Shown here: piece by piece, positions 1-8,659 of the stretch
How the letters are laid out: every line of letters begins with the position of its first letter
Position numbering within the stretch: position 1 is the first letter of the stretch
NCBI RefSeq assembly: GCF_002855515.1
Contig: NZ_PKRP01000001.1
Coordinates: forward strand, 992,001-1,056,000
Length of the DNA stretch: 64,000 bases
Reading direction: 5' to 3'
Source of the DNA: Rhizobium sp. TH135
Lineage (GTDB): Bacteria; Pseudomonadota; Alphaproteobacteria; Rhizobiales; Rhizobiaceae
The notes under the pieces: model-generated
What the model was told of the DNA's origin: nothing
What the model saw: the letters and a program-made list of their open reading frames with translations, nothing else
Databases searched by the model: none
Position numbers and translations under genes: made by a program

Positions 1-998
1 TCCTGGCCGAAGTGCCGCTCGCCTCGGATCTCACCTGCGATCCGGCCGCGCGCGATGAAGCGCGGTCTCGTTTCCTGCTGCTCGAAGAAACCACGGTGAC
101 GATACCGCCCCTGGCCCGCGCCGGTCGTCTTCCCGACCTTGCAGCCTTTGCCGGCACTTCCTTCCCCCTCAAGGGCTCTGCTGCCTTCGATCTCTATGTC
201 GATACGGCGACACCCGCACGGCTGGGCTCGGCACTGACCCTTCTGACCCGGCTCGCCATGTCGGCAGGTCATCCGCTGCCGGCCGAACTCAAGATCGGCC
301 GCCCGGACCCGCGCCAGACGACAAATGCCCTCATTGTCGGCGCCGGCGGTGAGCCGCTGGAGCTTGCCGCCCTTGCCGGCCAAAAGGGCGATCGCCTGCA
401 GCCGTCGGCGACCGATGATCTGATCACGGCTTCGGTGACGGCAGGCGACCAGTTGTCGGACTCGCAGGCTCTTCTCGACGCTTTCCAGGTCGAAACGCGC
501 CTCGAGCACGACCAGCTGTCCTTGAAGAGCCGCGCCTCGGACTGGGTTGCCCGGGTCTCGACAACCGTCAACCGCTGGCTGGCCTACAAGGACATCGGTC
601 GTGAGGACGTCAAGATCGATCCGCGCGACCGCCTGATCAGCGTACGGCAGGTGGCCTCCGCGGAAAGCGCCGCAGTCTGGACCTATGTCAACGCGGCTGA
701 TGAAACCATGCTTCAGCAGGGCGTTGCAGAGCTCACGAAGCCGGCAACCTGGACGGCCCTAGAAGGGGGCGAAGCGGTGATCCGCCGCTCGGACCTCGAA
801 CTCGTGAACCGCTATCCCGAAAGCTACAGCTTCTTTCCGATCACCGACACGAGCCCCGCCAATCTCAGACGCCTCGCGGCGGCCTGGCTCTCTGACAATT
901 TCATCATCTATGTCGGCCTTGTGCTCGCACTGATGGGCGGCTTCGGCTGGTGGGTTGGTTATGTCGTGCCGCGCAAGGGCGTGAGGACAGTCGAATGA
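1..998 (+). CDS. bcsB: Cellulose synthase regulatory subunit BcsB, C-terminal part (5' end outside window)
   Basis: The reading frame is open from the first bases of the window, so this is the last 330 or so residues of a longer protein; BcsB proteins are usually 700-850 residues. It ends with one membrane anchor (FIIYVGLVLALMGGFGWWV) and a short basic tail, the usual BcsB C-terminus. BcsB is the periplasmic, inner-membrane-anchored partner of the BcsA cellulose synthase and guides the nascent glucan. The stop overlaps the next start (ATGA, 995-998), so it is translationally coupled to the TPR gene. The assignment rests on the tail topology and on the bcsN neighbour, since the catalytic gene lies outside the window. 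Confidence 0.75.
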   Translation, partial: LAEVPLASDLTCDPAARDEARSRFLLLEETTVTIPPLARAGRLPDLAAFAGTSFPLKGSAAFDLYVDTATPARLGSALTLLTRLAMSAGHPLPAELKIGRPDPRQTTNALIVGAGGEPLELAALAGQKGDRLQPSATDDLITASVTAGDQLSDSQALLDAFQVETRLEHDQLSLKSRASDWVARVSTTVNRWLAYKDIGREDVKIDPRDRLISVRQVASAESAAVWTYVNAADETMLQQGVAELTKPATWTALEGGEAVIRRSDLELVNRYPESYSFFPITDTSPANLRRLAAAWLSDNFIIYVGLVLALMGGFGWWVGYVVPRKGVRTVE

Positions 999-3043
999 AG
1001 AAGACGATCAAGACACGGCTCTCGGCCGGCACCATCCTCGCAACACTGCTCGTCACCCTGCCCGCTGGTGCAACGTCGCTTCTGATCCCGCAAGCGACCA
1101 CCGCCATGGCAGAGCCTTCCAACGGCACAGAAACCGGCGAAGCGAACGCCCAGAAGACGCCGGCGCCGGACACGGTCGATCTTGCCGCACTCTATTACTA
1201 TGCTCGTAATGGCGAGGCAGAACGCGTCGACGCCGAGACCCGTCGCCTGGAACTGAAATTCCCGGGCTTCATGCCCCCGGCGGACCTCTATGCTCCGGAT
1301 GCCGGCGACCACGTCGATGAGACCACGCTCTGGCAACTTTACGAGCGCGACGACTATGCCGGCATCGAGCAGGAGATCAGCCGGATCGCCGCAAGCCATC
1401 CGGGCTGGGAGCCATCGGAGGATTTCCGCAGCAAACTCGATCGGCGCAAGTTAAGATTTGCCATGACGCAGGCAAACGAGGCGAAGGACTTCGTGACCGT
1501 CATTCGCCTCGGCGCAAAGCTCGACCCTGCCCAGGAAGCCGAGATCGATCTCCTCTGGATGATGCTCGACGCGTACAGGGCAAACGACATGCAGGAGGGG
1601 CTGACGGCGGTCTATCGCGGCATCCTCTTCCGGGCACCGGAAAAGGCGTTTTCAGATGAGCTTGTTCTCACAACCCTGCAAAAGGCGATGGAGGACATTC
1701 CGGCAGCCGATTTGCGCGAGGCGATGCGTGTGCTCTCTGCGGATCCCGAACTCGCCCTCGCGATGCGATCGCTCAGCCTCGATCTCATGCGCCGCGAAGT
1801 GGGAGACTTCGCCTCCGGCATTGCGGGCGCACCGCAACCAGGTCCAGAGGTGATCGCAGCCGTCAGGACGGCTGCCGAGAGCAAGAACGCACCTGAAGAC
1901 CTCGCCCTGATGGGCTGGTACATGCTGAAGACCGAGCAGCCGGACCAGGCAGAAAACTTCTTCCAGCGCATGCTGCAGAACAAGGCGACGCCGGAAGCCG
2001 TCCGCGGCAAGGCGCTCAGTCTCGCCCACCAGTCGAGGGGCGAGGAAGCCTATGCCTTTATCACCGCGCACCTCGACGTCCTTGCCGCGGAGGACACTTT
2101 CCTCCTCGATCAGCTGTCCTTCCCTTTCAAGGGCGAGGGCAAGACCGACGTCGATGAGCGGGTCGTAACCCGTTATTCGGAGGCGATCCAGAAGACGGAA
2201 TCCCCCGATCACGCCCGCCTCATCGGCTGGTATGCCTATAATTCACGCCAGTTCGAGCCGGCGCGCGCCTGGTTCGCAAAGGCCTTCGAATGGAAGGCCG
2301 AGGCAGACAGCCTGAAGGGGCTGGCGCTCACCCTGACGAGGTTGGGCGAGAAGAAGGCCCTGGCAGACCTGCGCGCAAAGCATGGCGAAGCCTATCAGTC
2401 GGTATTCGCCGAGTTGAAATCGGCAGCCGAACCGCGCCAGCGAACCGGAAAATCGGTCTCGGCCCCCGCAAGCGTCCAGGCAGGCTATCTGTCACGGCTG
2501 CAAAAGAAGGACTACGGCGGCTGCGTTTCCGAACTGCGGCGGCTTGAAGCCAGCAGCGCCTTGCGCCCCGATGCCCAGGTCGCCAAAGGCTGGTGCCTTC
2601 TCGGCCTCAACCATCTCGCCGAGGCGCGCCAGGCCTTTACAGCCGGCCTTACAGGCGGTGGCGGCAAGGCGGACGACGCTGCCTACGGCCTTGGCCTCAC
2701 CCTGCTCCGCGCCAATCTGACCGATGACACGGAAGCCCTGCTGATGCAGCATGGTCTGACGCCGCTGCGCGACCGCGAACTGCGCGCCGAAATTCTCTGG
2801 CAGCGGGCCCGCGCCGCCTTCGATCGCAAGCAGTACCGCATCACACTCGAAGCGCTGAACGCCCGCCTGCAGATCATGCCGGAGCCCGTCGGCGTCAGCC
2901 AGATGCGCGCCTGGAGCCATTATCACCTCGGGAATCTCGCCCAGTCGCGCGCGATCTTCGCCCAGCTCAATCAGGTCATGGCAGACCCGGCAAACACCAG
3001 AGGCATCGCAGCCATCAACGAACGCATGGGGATCAACCAGTGA
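995..3043 (+). CDS. TPR-repeat protein of the cellulose synthesis operon (BcsK/BcsC-N-like)
   Basis: A 682-residue protein starting at ATG 995, which overlaps the bcsB stop. The N-terminus (MKKTIKTRLSAGTILATLLV...) is a signal peptide or anchor. The rest is helical with tetratricopeptide-like units such as WYMLKTEQPDQAENFFQRML, WYAYNSRQFEPARAWFAKAF and GLNHLAEARQAFTAGL. In rhizobial (type III) cellulose operons a TPR protein occupies this place and probably scaffolds the periplasmic part of the synthase; it lacks the outer-membrane barrel of BcsC. The stop overlaps the next start (GTGA at 3040-3043). Orthology to a named bcs or cel gene is inferred from position and architecture. Confidence 0.72.
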   Translation: MKKTIKTRLSAGTILATLLVTLPAGATSLLIPQATTAMAEPSNGTETGEANAQKTPAPDTVDLAALYYYARNGEAERVDAETRRLELKFPGFMPPADLYAPDAGDHVDETTLWQLYERDDYAGIEQEISRIAASHPGWEPSEDFRSKLDRRKLRFAMTQANEAKDFVTVIRLGAKLDPAQEAEIDLLWMMLDAYRANDMQEGLTAVYRGILFRAPEKAFSDELVLTTLQKAMEDIPAADLREAMRVLSADPELALAMRSLSLDLMRREVGDFASGIAGAPQPGPEVIAAVRTAAESKNAPEDLALMGWYMLKTEQPDQAENFFQRMLQNKATPEAVRGKALSLAHQSRGEEAYAFITAHLDVLAAEDTFLLDQLSFPFKGEGKTDVDERVVTRYSEAIQKTESPDHARLIGWYAYNSRQFEPARAWFAKAFEWKAEADSLKGLALTLTRLGEKKALADLRAKHGEAYQSVFAELKSAAEPRQRTGKSVSAPASVQAGYLSRLQKKDYGGCVSELRRLEASSALRPDAQVAKGWCLLGLNHLAEARQAFTAGLTGGGGKADDAAYGLGLTLLRANLTDDTEALLMQHGLTPLRDRELRAEILWQRARAAFDRKQYRITLEALNARLQIMPEPVGVSQMRAWSHYHLGNLAQSRAIFAQLNQVMADPANTRGIAAINERMGINQ

Positions 3044-3816
3044 AGCCAAACATCCTTGCGATCCTCGCGCTGCTTGGCCTGCACGGCTGCAATACCGTCG
3101 AAGATCCCTTCCTCGATGGCATGACCGGCAACATGCCCGTCGCGACGGGCAACCGCGAACTGCCCATTCATCTCGCCTGGGCTTCCCTGACCGGGCTAGG
3201 CGAGATGCCGATCGGTCTTCGCCAAACATCCACGGATGGCGTGACCCGGCAAACTCTGGTCTGGGCGAACACGACCACGCTTCCCGGCGAGAACGCGCTG
3301 ACGATATCGACCGCAGCCGCCTCAAGATCCATGCTCCGAAAAGGGCCTGGCCGTGCCGAGATCACCCGAACCTTGCGAAGCGAGTTCCCGGGTGTCGCGA
3401 TGACCATCGATCCGGTGATCCGCCAAAACGCCTACGGCGCCTATGGCGCAGCGACCGGCAAGCTGGACGACAAGGGCGGCTGTGTCTACGCCTGGCAGAT
3501 CATCAAGCGTGACGTTGACCTCGGTCGCAATCAACCGGCAGAGGTCAGCCTCCGATACTGCCATTCGTCGCTCGGACCGGAAGTGCTCGCAGATCTCCTC
3601 ACCGGCCTGTCGCTGAAAGGCCCGACGACAGCCGCCCCGGCCGCAGCCATCGCCTATGGCTATCCCAGTCCGGCGACCACTAAGGGGGTGGTCATCCAAA
3701 CGGCGCCGGTCGATCGTGAAACGGCGGAGGTCTCGCCAGCGGCTACAGCATTTGTAGCCGGAGATAGCAAGCAAGATTTCAAAGATCGCACGAACGTAAG
3801 AATACCCATGCCGTAG
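3040..3816 (+). CDS. bcsN: Cellulose biosynthesis protein BcsN
   Basis: 258 residues with a GTG start overlapping the upstream stop. The N-terminus MKPNILAILALLGLHGC is a hydrophobic export signal ending in a Cys, so a lipoprotein is possible, although LHGC is a weak lipobox. The body (IHLAWASLTGLGEMPIGLRQ..., GCVYAWQII, ...SLRYCHS) matches the BcsN family as I know it, found in the cellulose operons of Rhizobiales; its exact biochemical role is unsettled. Position as the last gene of a bcsB-TPR-bcsN overlap chain supports the call. It converges with the MgtC-family gene, with about 107 bp between the stops. Confidence 0.72.
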   Translation: MKPNILAILALLGLHGCNTVEDPFLDGMTGNMPVATGNRELPIHLAWASLTGLGEMPIGLRQTSTDGVTRQTLVWANTTTLPGENALTISTAAASRSMLRKGPGRAEITRTLRSEFPGVAMTIDPVIRQNAYGAYGAATGKLDDKGGCVYAWQIIKRDVDLGRNQPAEVSLRYCHSSLGPEVLADLLTGLSLKGPTTAAPAAAIAYGYPSPATTKGVVIQTAPVDRETAEVSPAATAFVAGDSKQDFKDRTNVRIPMP

Positions 3817-3923
3817 TAGGAACCTGAGAGTTATCTCATACAAGCGCCAAATGCTGCGCCGCAACACAGCCGTGTGTAAAGCGCATAGGCTGCAAGTCAC
3901 CCGTCGCGACGCCGGATTTGGCG

Positions 3924-4427
3924 CTATTCCGTCTTGCTAGCCGCCTGTGGGCAGTCCTCAACTTGCTTCGGCAAAAGGAAAGGAACCGCCGCAAGGATCA
4001 AAAAGACGACGAGTGTCGACAGGACTGCCGTTGCTTCCAGACCAAGTCCTGCGATGACACCAATCCCCGCTGTCGCCCAGATATTGGCGGCAGTGGTCAA
4101 GCCTTCGACCTGCCGCTGCGCGGACCGGACCATGATCGCGCCAGCACCGAGAAAGCCGATACCTTGAACGACGCCCTGCAAGACACGTGAAAGGTCGCCG
4201 ATCTGCATGCCAGCCTGTTGCGGACCGATCACGAAGAGCGCAGCACCAACTGCGACAAGCATATGTGTCCTGAAGCCGGCACTTCGCCCCTTGCGTTCAC
4301 GCTCATAGCCTAGAATGCCGCCGAGCACCGCTGCAATCGCAAGCCGAACCGTGATGCGAACAATGGTGGACGCATCCGGCAGGTCGGAAAACTCACTGGC
4401 GAGTGTCGCTGAGATTTCGTCTAACAT
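3924..4427 (-). CDS. MgtC/SapB family inner-membrane protein
   Basis: 167 residues with four to five hydrophobic segments. The family hallmarks are visible: RLAIAAVLGGILGYERERKGRSAGFRTHMLVAVGAALF near the N-terminus, then GIGFLGAGAIM and GLTTAANIWATAGIGVIAG. MgtC-like proteins modulate membrane energetics or virulence-linked magnesium and phosphate homeostasis; the short form lacking a C-terminal soluble domain, as here, is common in alphaproteobacteria. An AGGGACA ribosome site precedes ATG 4427. It lies downstream of the symporter on the same strand, 132 bp away. The role in this organism is not deducible. Confidence 0.85.
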   Translation of the reverse strand: MLDEISATLASEFSDLPDASTIVRITVRLAIAAVLGGILGYERERKGRSAGFRTHMLVAVGAALFVIGPQQAGMQIGDLSRVLQGVVQGIGFLGAGAIMVRSAQRQVEGLTTAANIWATAGIGVIAGLGLEATAVLSTLVVFLILAAVPFLLPKQVEDCPQAASKTE

Positions 4428-4559
4428 ATGTCTGTCCCTGGTGTAGCGGCAAACCTTGCAGGTAACGCTCGATCACGACCATCCCATCAGACCAGGCGGG
4501 CCGGTCGAGCGCACTGTTGCCCATTTCGGCCCCCTTGAGGCTGCGAACGCGGTGCTCCC

Positions 4560-6023
4560 TCAGATCGTGCCCACTTGGCTATCCCTGGATGGCGAGAGGT
4601 TTTGCGCATGAGGCCAGGCGGCGTGATCCAGATCGAGGTCTGGAAAGGCTGCAGGCTGAAACACCGGTCGGGCAACGCCTGATCGCAGCTGGAAGCGAAA
4701 ATCATCGAGAATACGCAGAGCGACCGGGAACAACATGATGATCGCCATCAGATTGACGACTGCCAACACGCCCATCAACGGGTCGGAGAAGAAAAAGACC
4801 GCTGTCGCGCCGGGCGCTATCGCCCCCAGAAATACGACTAGCACGATAGCCAGTCGCAATGCGTGCAGTGCGCCCGGACGTGACGTCATCACTTTGAGGG
4901 CCGTTTCACCAAGATAGTAATTGTAGATGATCGAACTGAAGGCAAAGAGCAGGATTGCGAAAGTCAGAAAATACTGTGACCAGCCACCAACCTGACTGAC
5001 CAAGGACTGCTGGGTGAGAACTACCCCGTCAATACCTTCGACACCCGGCTGATAGACGGGGCTTAGAAGGATTATGAAGGCGGTGCAGGAGCAGATGATG
5101 ATCGTGTCAACAAAAACCGAAAACGACTGGGTAATGCCCTGACTGACAGGATGGCGAACATCCGCAGTCGCTGCGACATTTGGGGCCGAACCAAGCCCTG
5201 CCTCGTTGGAAAACAGACCGCGTCGAAGCCCCTGGGCCAAAGCCGCGCCGAAGCCGCCGCTGACCGCTTCCTCCAGCCCAAAAGCGTTGGCAACGATCGA
5301 CCAGATGACATCAGGTAGTGCGGTGATGTTCGAGACGATCACGAGCAGAGCAAGACCGATGTAGATGAAAGCCATGATCGGTATGATGACGTCGGCGACC
5401 TTGGCGATCCGTCTGATGCCGCCATAGACGATAAAACCAGTGATGATCGCAAGCCCGATACCGCTCCACAGCCGATCAACGCCAAGGCTGTCATTCACGG
5501 CGCCAGCAAACGTATTGCCTTGGAAGGCGTTGAAGCCGAACGCGAAAGCAAGCATCAGGCAGACGGCATAAATGATGGCAAGCCATCGGTGTTTGGCACC
5601 CAGGCCATGAGTGATATAGCTCGCCGGCCCGCCTCGATAGGTTCCATCGCCGTTAGAGCGCTTGTAGAGCTGTGCGAGGGTCGACTCCACGAGGCTCGTA
5701 GCCATACCAATCAGTGCGATCGCCCACATCCAGAATACAGCGCCTGGACCTCCGAGCGTGATTGCGACCGCCACCCCGGCAATATTGCCGCCACCGACGC
5801 GCCCGCCGACGGAAACCAAAAGGGCCTCACGGGCGCTGATCGCGTTTGGATCTCCGCTCTGGTTTTTCGAGGACAGCACGCGGAACATCCTCGTAAAAAA
5901 CTCGAACTGGACGAAACCGCTCATAACCGTGATGAACACGCCAAAGACGACCAGGATTGGGATTAGTGCCCATCCCCAGGTCAAATCCTCGATCAGTCCA
6001 AAAAAGCTGGTGATGAAATTCAT
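4560..6023 (-). CDS. AGCS-family sodium:alanine/glycine symporter
   Basis: 487 residues, about ten membrane segments. Family signatures include EALLVSVGGRVGGGNIAGVAVAITLGGPGAVFWMW, the SLVESTLAQLYK stretch, GLRRGLFSNEAGLGSAPNVAATA and LGETALKVM. AGCS proteins import alanine, glycine or related small neutral amino acids with sodium across the inner membrane. A strong GAGGGGG ribosome site lies just before ATG 6023. The C-terminal soluble tail (VFQPAAFPDLDLDHAAW) is of the kind common in this family. No adjacent catabolic gene points to the substrate. Confidence 0.9.
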   Translation of the reverse strand: MNFITSFFGLIEDLTWGWALIPILVVFGVFITVMSGFVQFEFFTRMFRVLSSKNQSGDPNAISAREALLVSVGGRVGGGNIAGVAVAITLGGPGAVFWMWAIALIGMATSLVESTLAQLYKRSNGDGTYRGGPASYITHGLGAKHRWLAIIYAVCLMLAFAFGFNAFQGNTFAGAVNDSLGVDRLWSGIGLAIITGFIVYGGIRRIAKVADVIIPIMAFIYIGLALLVIVSNITALPDVIWSIVANAFGLEEAVSGGFGAALAQGLRRGLFSNEAGLGSAPNVAATADVRHPVSQGITQSFSVFVDTIIICSCTAFIILLSPVYQPGVEGIDGVVLTQQSLVSQVGGWSQYFLTFAILLFAFSSIIYNYYLGETALKVMTSRPGALHALRLAIVLVVFLGAIAPGATAVFFFSDPLMGVLAVVNLMAIIMLFPVALRILDDFRFQLRSGVARPVFQPAAFPDLDLDHAAWPHAQNLSPSRDSQVGTI

Positions 6024-6267
6024 AAGCCGCCCCCTCTTTGCAGATGCGGAGATCGGCTTGGCGCGCTCCGCAACTCAGTCACTATGCCCCCCAATCCTCG
6101 ACAAGGCAGATCTGCCACTTACCGCAAAGTCCGGATTTCGATGGCAGGCAGTTGTCTGGATCAAACGGCTCCATAATCCACTTGAAAGATCGACAGTCGG
6201 AATTGTTCCATTTCGCCCTGAGAGTTCGTGAGCGGGAAGCAGGTACCGACGGGTCTGATCAAGGCAG

Positions 6268-7425
6268 ATGGCGTCATCTCTGCGTCATCCGCCTATGGCA
6301 CGGGACAATCATGGTCTTGGAGAACAGAACTTGCCCCGATTGACCCTCAGAGCCGTTTCCAAACGCTTCGACAACTTCCAGGCGCTCGACACCGTTTCGC
6401 TGGACATCCCCGATGGTGCCTTTCTCGCTCTGCTCGGACCATCCGGTTGCGGAAAGACGACGCTCCTGCGGCTGATCGCCGGGCTCGAAGTTCCGGATCA
6501 GGGGGATGTCCTTTTGGATGAACAGGTGGTCGCCGGCAAAACTGCCTTTGTGCCACCGGAGAAGCGCCGGGTCGGCATGGTATTCCAATCCTATGCGCTG
6601 TGGCCCACGATGAGCGTGCGCGGCAATATCGAATTTGGCCTGAAGATCTCAAAGCTTACAGCAAGAGAGCGCGCAGCGCGGATCGACGAGGTCCTCGAGG
6701 TCGTCGGCCTGCGTGGACTTGGCGACCGGCGCCCCCATGAACTGTCCGGCGGGCAAAGACAGAGGGTGGCGCTTGCCCGCTCACTCGCCACACGGCCAAA
6801 GCTCATCTTGCTCGACGAGCCGCTCGCCAATCTTGACGCCCATTTGCGCGAGGCCATGCTTGCAGAATTCCGCCGCATTCACAGCATCACCGGCGCAACC
6901 TTCGTGCTTGTCACGCATGACCAAGACGAAGCCATGGCGGTCGCAACCCATGTCGCCGTCATAGACAGGGGCCGGCTGCAGCAGGTCGGCACGCCGGAGG
7001 CGCTCTATCGCCAGCCTGCCTCGCCGATGGTCGCGCGGTTCATCGGGCGGGGAAGGACATTGCCAGTCCGTGTGGTGAAATCTGAAAGCGGCCGGACCCG
7101 GGTCATGCTCGGCCAGCAGCTCCTCGATATGCCGGGCCACGCCCCTGTCGGCCATGGCTGGCTCTGTTTCCATGCCTCGGATCTGCAGCGCGTTGGTGAG
7201 GGCGGGCACCTCAAAACCGAGCTCGTCGGGCAAGTATTCCAGAACGGCGCCTTTCTCAGCCATTGCATGCCCACCGAGATCGACGGTGATGTCGTCAGCC
7301 TACCACTCACTGAGCGACTTTCGCCCGGCACGCCGATCGAGCTTGCCTTGCGGGGCGGCTGGGTCATCGCAGACGGGCACGCGTCCGCCGGCGCCACCGT
7401 GACCCGCCGGGCCGAGACGGCCTGA
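6268..7425 (+). CDS. ABC transporter ATP-binding protein, ferric-ion/spermidine-like importer
   Basis: 385 residues. Walker A GPSGCGKTT, Q-loop region VFQSYALWPTMSV, signature [15 protein letters not shown], Walker B LILLDEPLANLD and switch THDQDEAMA are all intact, followed by a C-terminal regulatory TOBE-like region. It is the first gene of a three-gene Fbp-type importer (ATPase, binding protein, fused permease). ATG 6268 is chosen because AAGG lies just upstream; an internal TTG near 6331, just before the conserved PRLTLRAVSKRF, is a possible shorter start. Substrate is inferred from the partners. Confidence 0.85.
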   Translation: MASSLRHPPMARDNHGLGEQNLPRLTLRAVSKRFDNFQALDTVSLDIPDGAFLALLGPSGCGKTTLLRLIAGLEVPDQGDVLLDEQVVAGKTAFVPPEKRRVGMVFQSYALWPTMSVRGNIEFGLKISKLTARERAARIDEVLEVVGLRGLGDRRPHELSGGQRQRVALARSLATRPKLILLDEPLANLDAHLREAMLAEFRRIHSITGATFVLVTHDQDEAMAVATHVAVIDRGRLQQVGTPEALYRQPASPMVARFIGRGRTLPVRVVKSESGRTRVMLGQQLLDMPGHAPVGHGWLCFHASDLQRVGEGGHLKTELVGQVFQNGAFLSHCMPTEIDGDVVSLPLTERLSPGTPIELALRGGWVIADGHASAGATVTRRAETA

Positions 7426-7674
7426 GGCCATCCGACCAAACGCGCCACTTGGCTAGCCAGCTGTCCAGCCACTTACCTGCACCCCTTTCAGCAGCTGCCT
7501 GCAGGGGGCAAGCGGATATGGCGTCACGCTGTCACGGGAAGATCATCGAACCGTTGTGCTGCCGTCATCTGCCTGCGCTAGGCGAAACTCCTCGCCCGTC
7601 GGCTCTGACGGGTGTTCCCCCATCGTCCGGGTCGGACCGCCTTCGCTGCGCCCTGCCCTTTCAACGAGGTTCCC
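7426..7674 (+). promoter_or_regulatory. Intergenic region with a 6-bp GC hairpin before the binding-protein gene
   Basis: This 249-bp gap separates the ATPase gene from the binding-protein gene. It holds a perfect hairpin CCCGTC (7595-7600) / GACGGG (7607-7612) with a 6-base loop, and a clear ribosome site CGAGGT (7665-7670) before ATG 7675. The hairpin could moderate transcription between the ATPase and the much more abundant binding protein, or mark a separate promoter. No known riboswitch pattern was recognised. Confidence 0.3.
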
Positions 7675-8652
7675 ATGTTCATCCGTACACTCCTCGCCAC
7701 CACCGTCCTTGCCGGTCTCGCCTTTACCGCACAGGCCGAGGACACGATCACCGTCTACACCTCGCAGCCGCAGGATCAGATGACCCAGGTGATCGAGGCC
7801 TTCAACGCCGACCATCCGGAGATCAAGGTCGAGCTGTTCCGCTCCGGCACGACCGAAGTCATGGCCAAGCTGCAGGCCGAGTATACTGCCGGCAACAGCC
7901 CGGCCGACGTGATCCTGATCGCTGACACAGTCGCGATGACTCAGCTTAAGAACGACGATCGCCTGCTCGCGTTCACCGAGGCCCCGGTCGAGGGCATTGA
8001 CGCAGCCTTCATCGACGCCGACAAGACCTTCTTCGGCACCAAGGTCATCACCACCGGCATTGTCTACAATACCGATCTGGTAAAGACCGCGCCGACCAGC
8101 TGGAACGACCTCCTTGCAACCGACGCGGCCAAAAGCCTGATCATGCCAAGCCCGCTCTATTCCGGCGCTGCCGTCATCCATGTGGGCACGATGACCCAGC
8201 AGCCAGATTTTGGCTGGGCCTATTACGAAAAGCTGACTGAAGCCGGTGCGGTCGCAGGCCAGGGCAATGGCACGGTCATCGAAGCCGTCGCGCGTGGTGA
8301 GAAGGCTTATGGCATCATCATCGAATACATGGCGCTCAACGCCAAAAAGAAGGGATCGCCCGTCGACTTCGTCTTCCCGAAGGAAGGCGTAAGCTCGATT
8401 ACCCAACCGGTCGCGGTGCTCAAGGGCTCGGATTCGGTCGAAGCGGCCAAGACCTTCGTTGCCTGGCAGCTCTCCAAGGCCGCCCAGGCACAGGCAACCG
8501 CGCAGGGCTATTTCCCGATCCTGCCGGGCGTTGCCCAACCGGAAGGCTATCCGGCGCTGACCACGCTGAAGATCTTGCCGGCCGACAGCAGCGCCATGCT
8601 CAAGGCCGACACAGAAAACAAGGAAAAGTTTGCCGAGCTCTTCGGCGGCTAA
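7675..8652 (+). CDS. Periplasmic binding protein, Fe3+/phosphonate-type ABC importer (AfuA/FbpA-like)
   Basis: 325 residues. The N-terminus MFIRTLLATTVLAGLAFTAQA is a standard signal peptide cleaved after AQA. The mature start DTITVYTSQPQDQMTQVIEAF and the motif SPADVILIADT place it in the class of binding proteins that carry ferric iron, 2-aminoethylphosphonate or thiamine. The frame is open 21 codons further upstream, but the CGAGGT site and the signal peptide fix the start at ATG 7675. Only 7 bp separate it from the permease. Iron is the likeliest ligand given the fused permease and the neighbouring siderophore operon, but phosphonate cannot be excluded. Confidence 0.82.
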   Translation: MFIRTLLATTVLAGLAFTAQAEDTITVYTSQPQDQMTQVIEAFNADHPEIKVELFRSGTTEVMAKLQAEYTAGNSPADVILIADTVAMTQLKNDDRLLAFTEAPVEGIDAAFIDADKTFFGTKVITTGIVYNTDLVKTAPTSWNDLLATDAAKSLIMPSPLYSGAAVIHVGTMTQQPDFGWAYYEKLTEAGAVAGQGNGTVIEAVARGEKAYGIIIEYMALNAKKKGSPVDFVFPKEGVSSITQPVAVLKGSDSVEAAKTFVAWQLSKAAQAQATAQGYFPILPGVAQPEGYPALTTLKILPADSSAMLKADTENKEKFAELFGG

Positions 8653-8659
8653 TTGCATC

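Noticed and set aside
7595..7612. Hairpin before the Fbp-type binding-protein gene considered as a riboswitch
   Set aside because: Only a single 6-bp stem is seen; no conserved aptamer elements such as those of TPP, SAM or cobalamin riboswitches were found.
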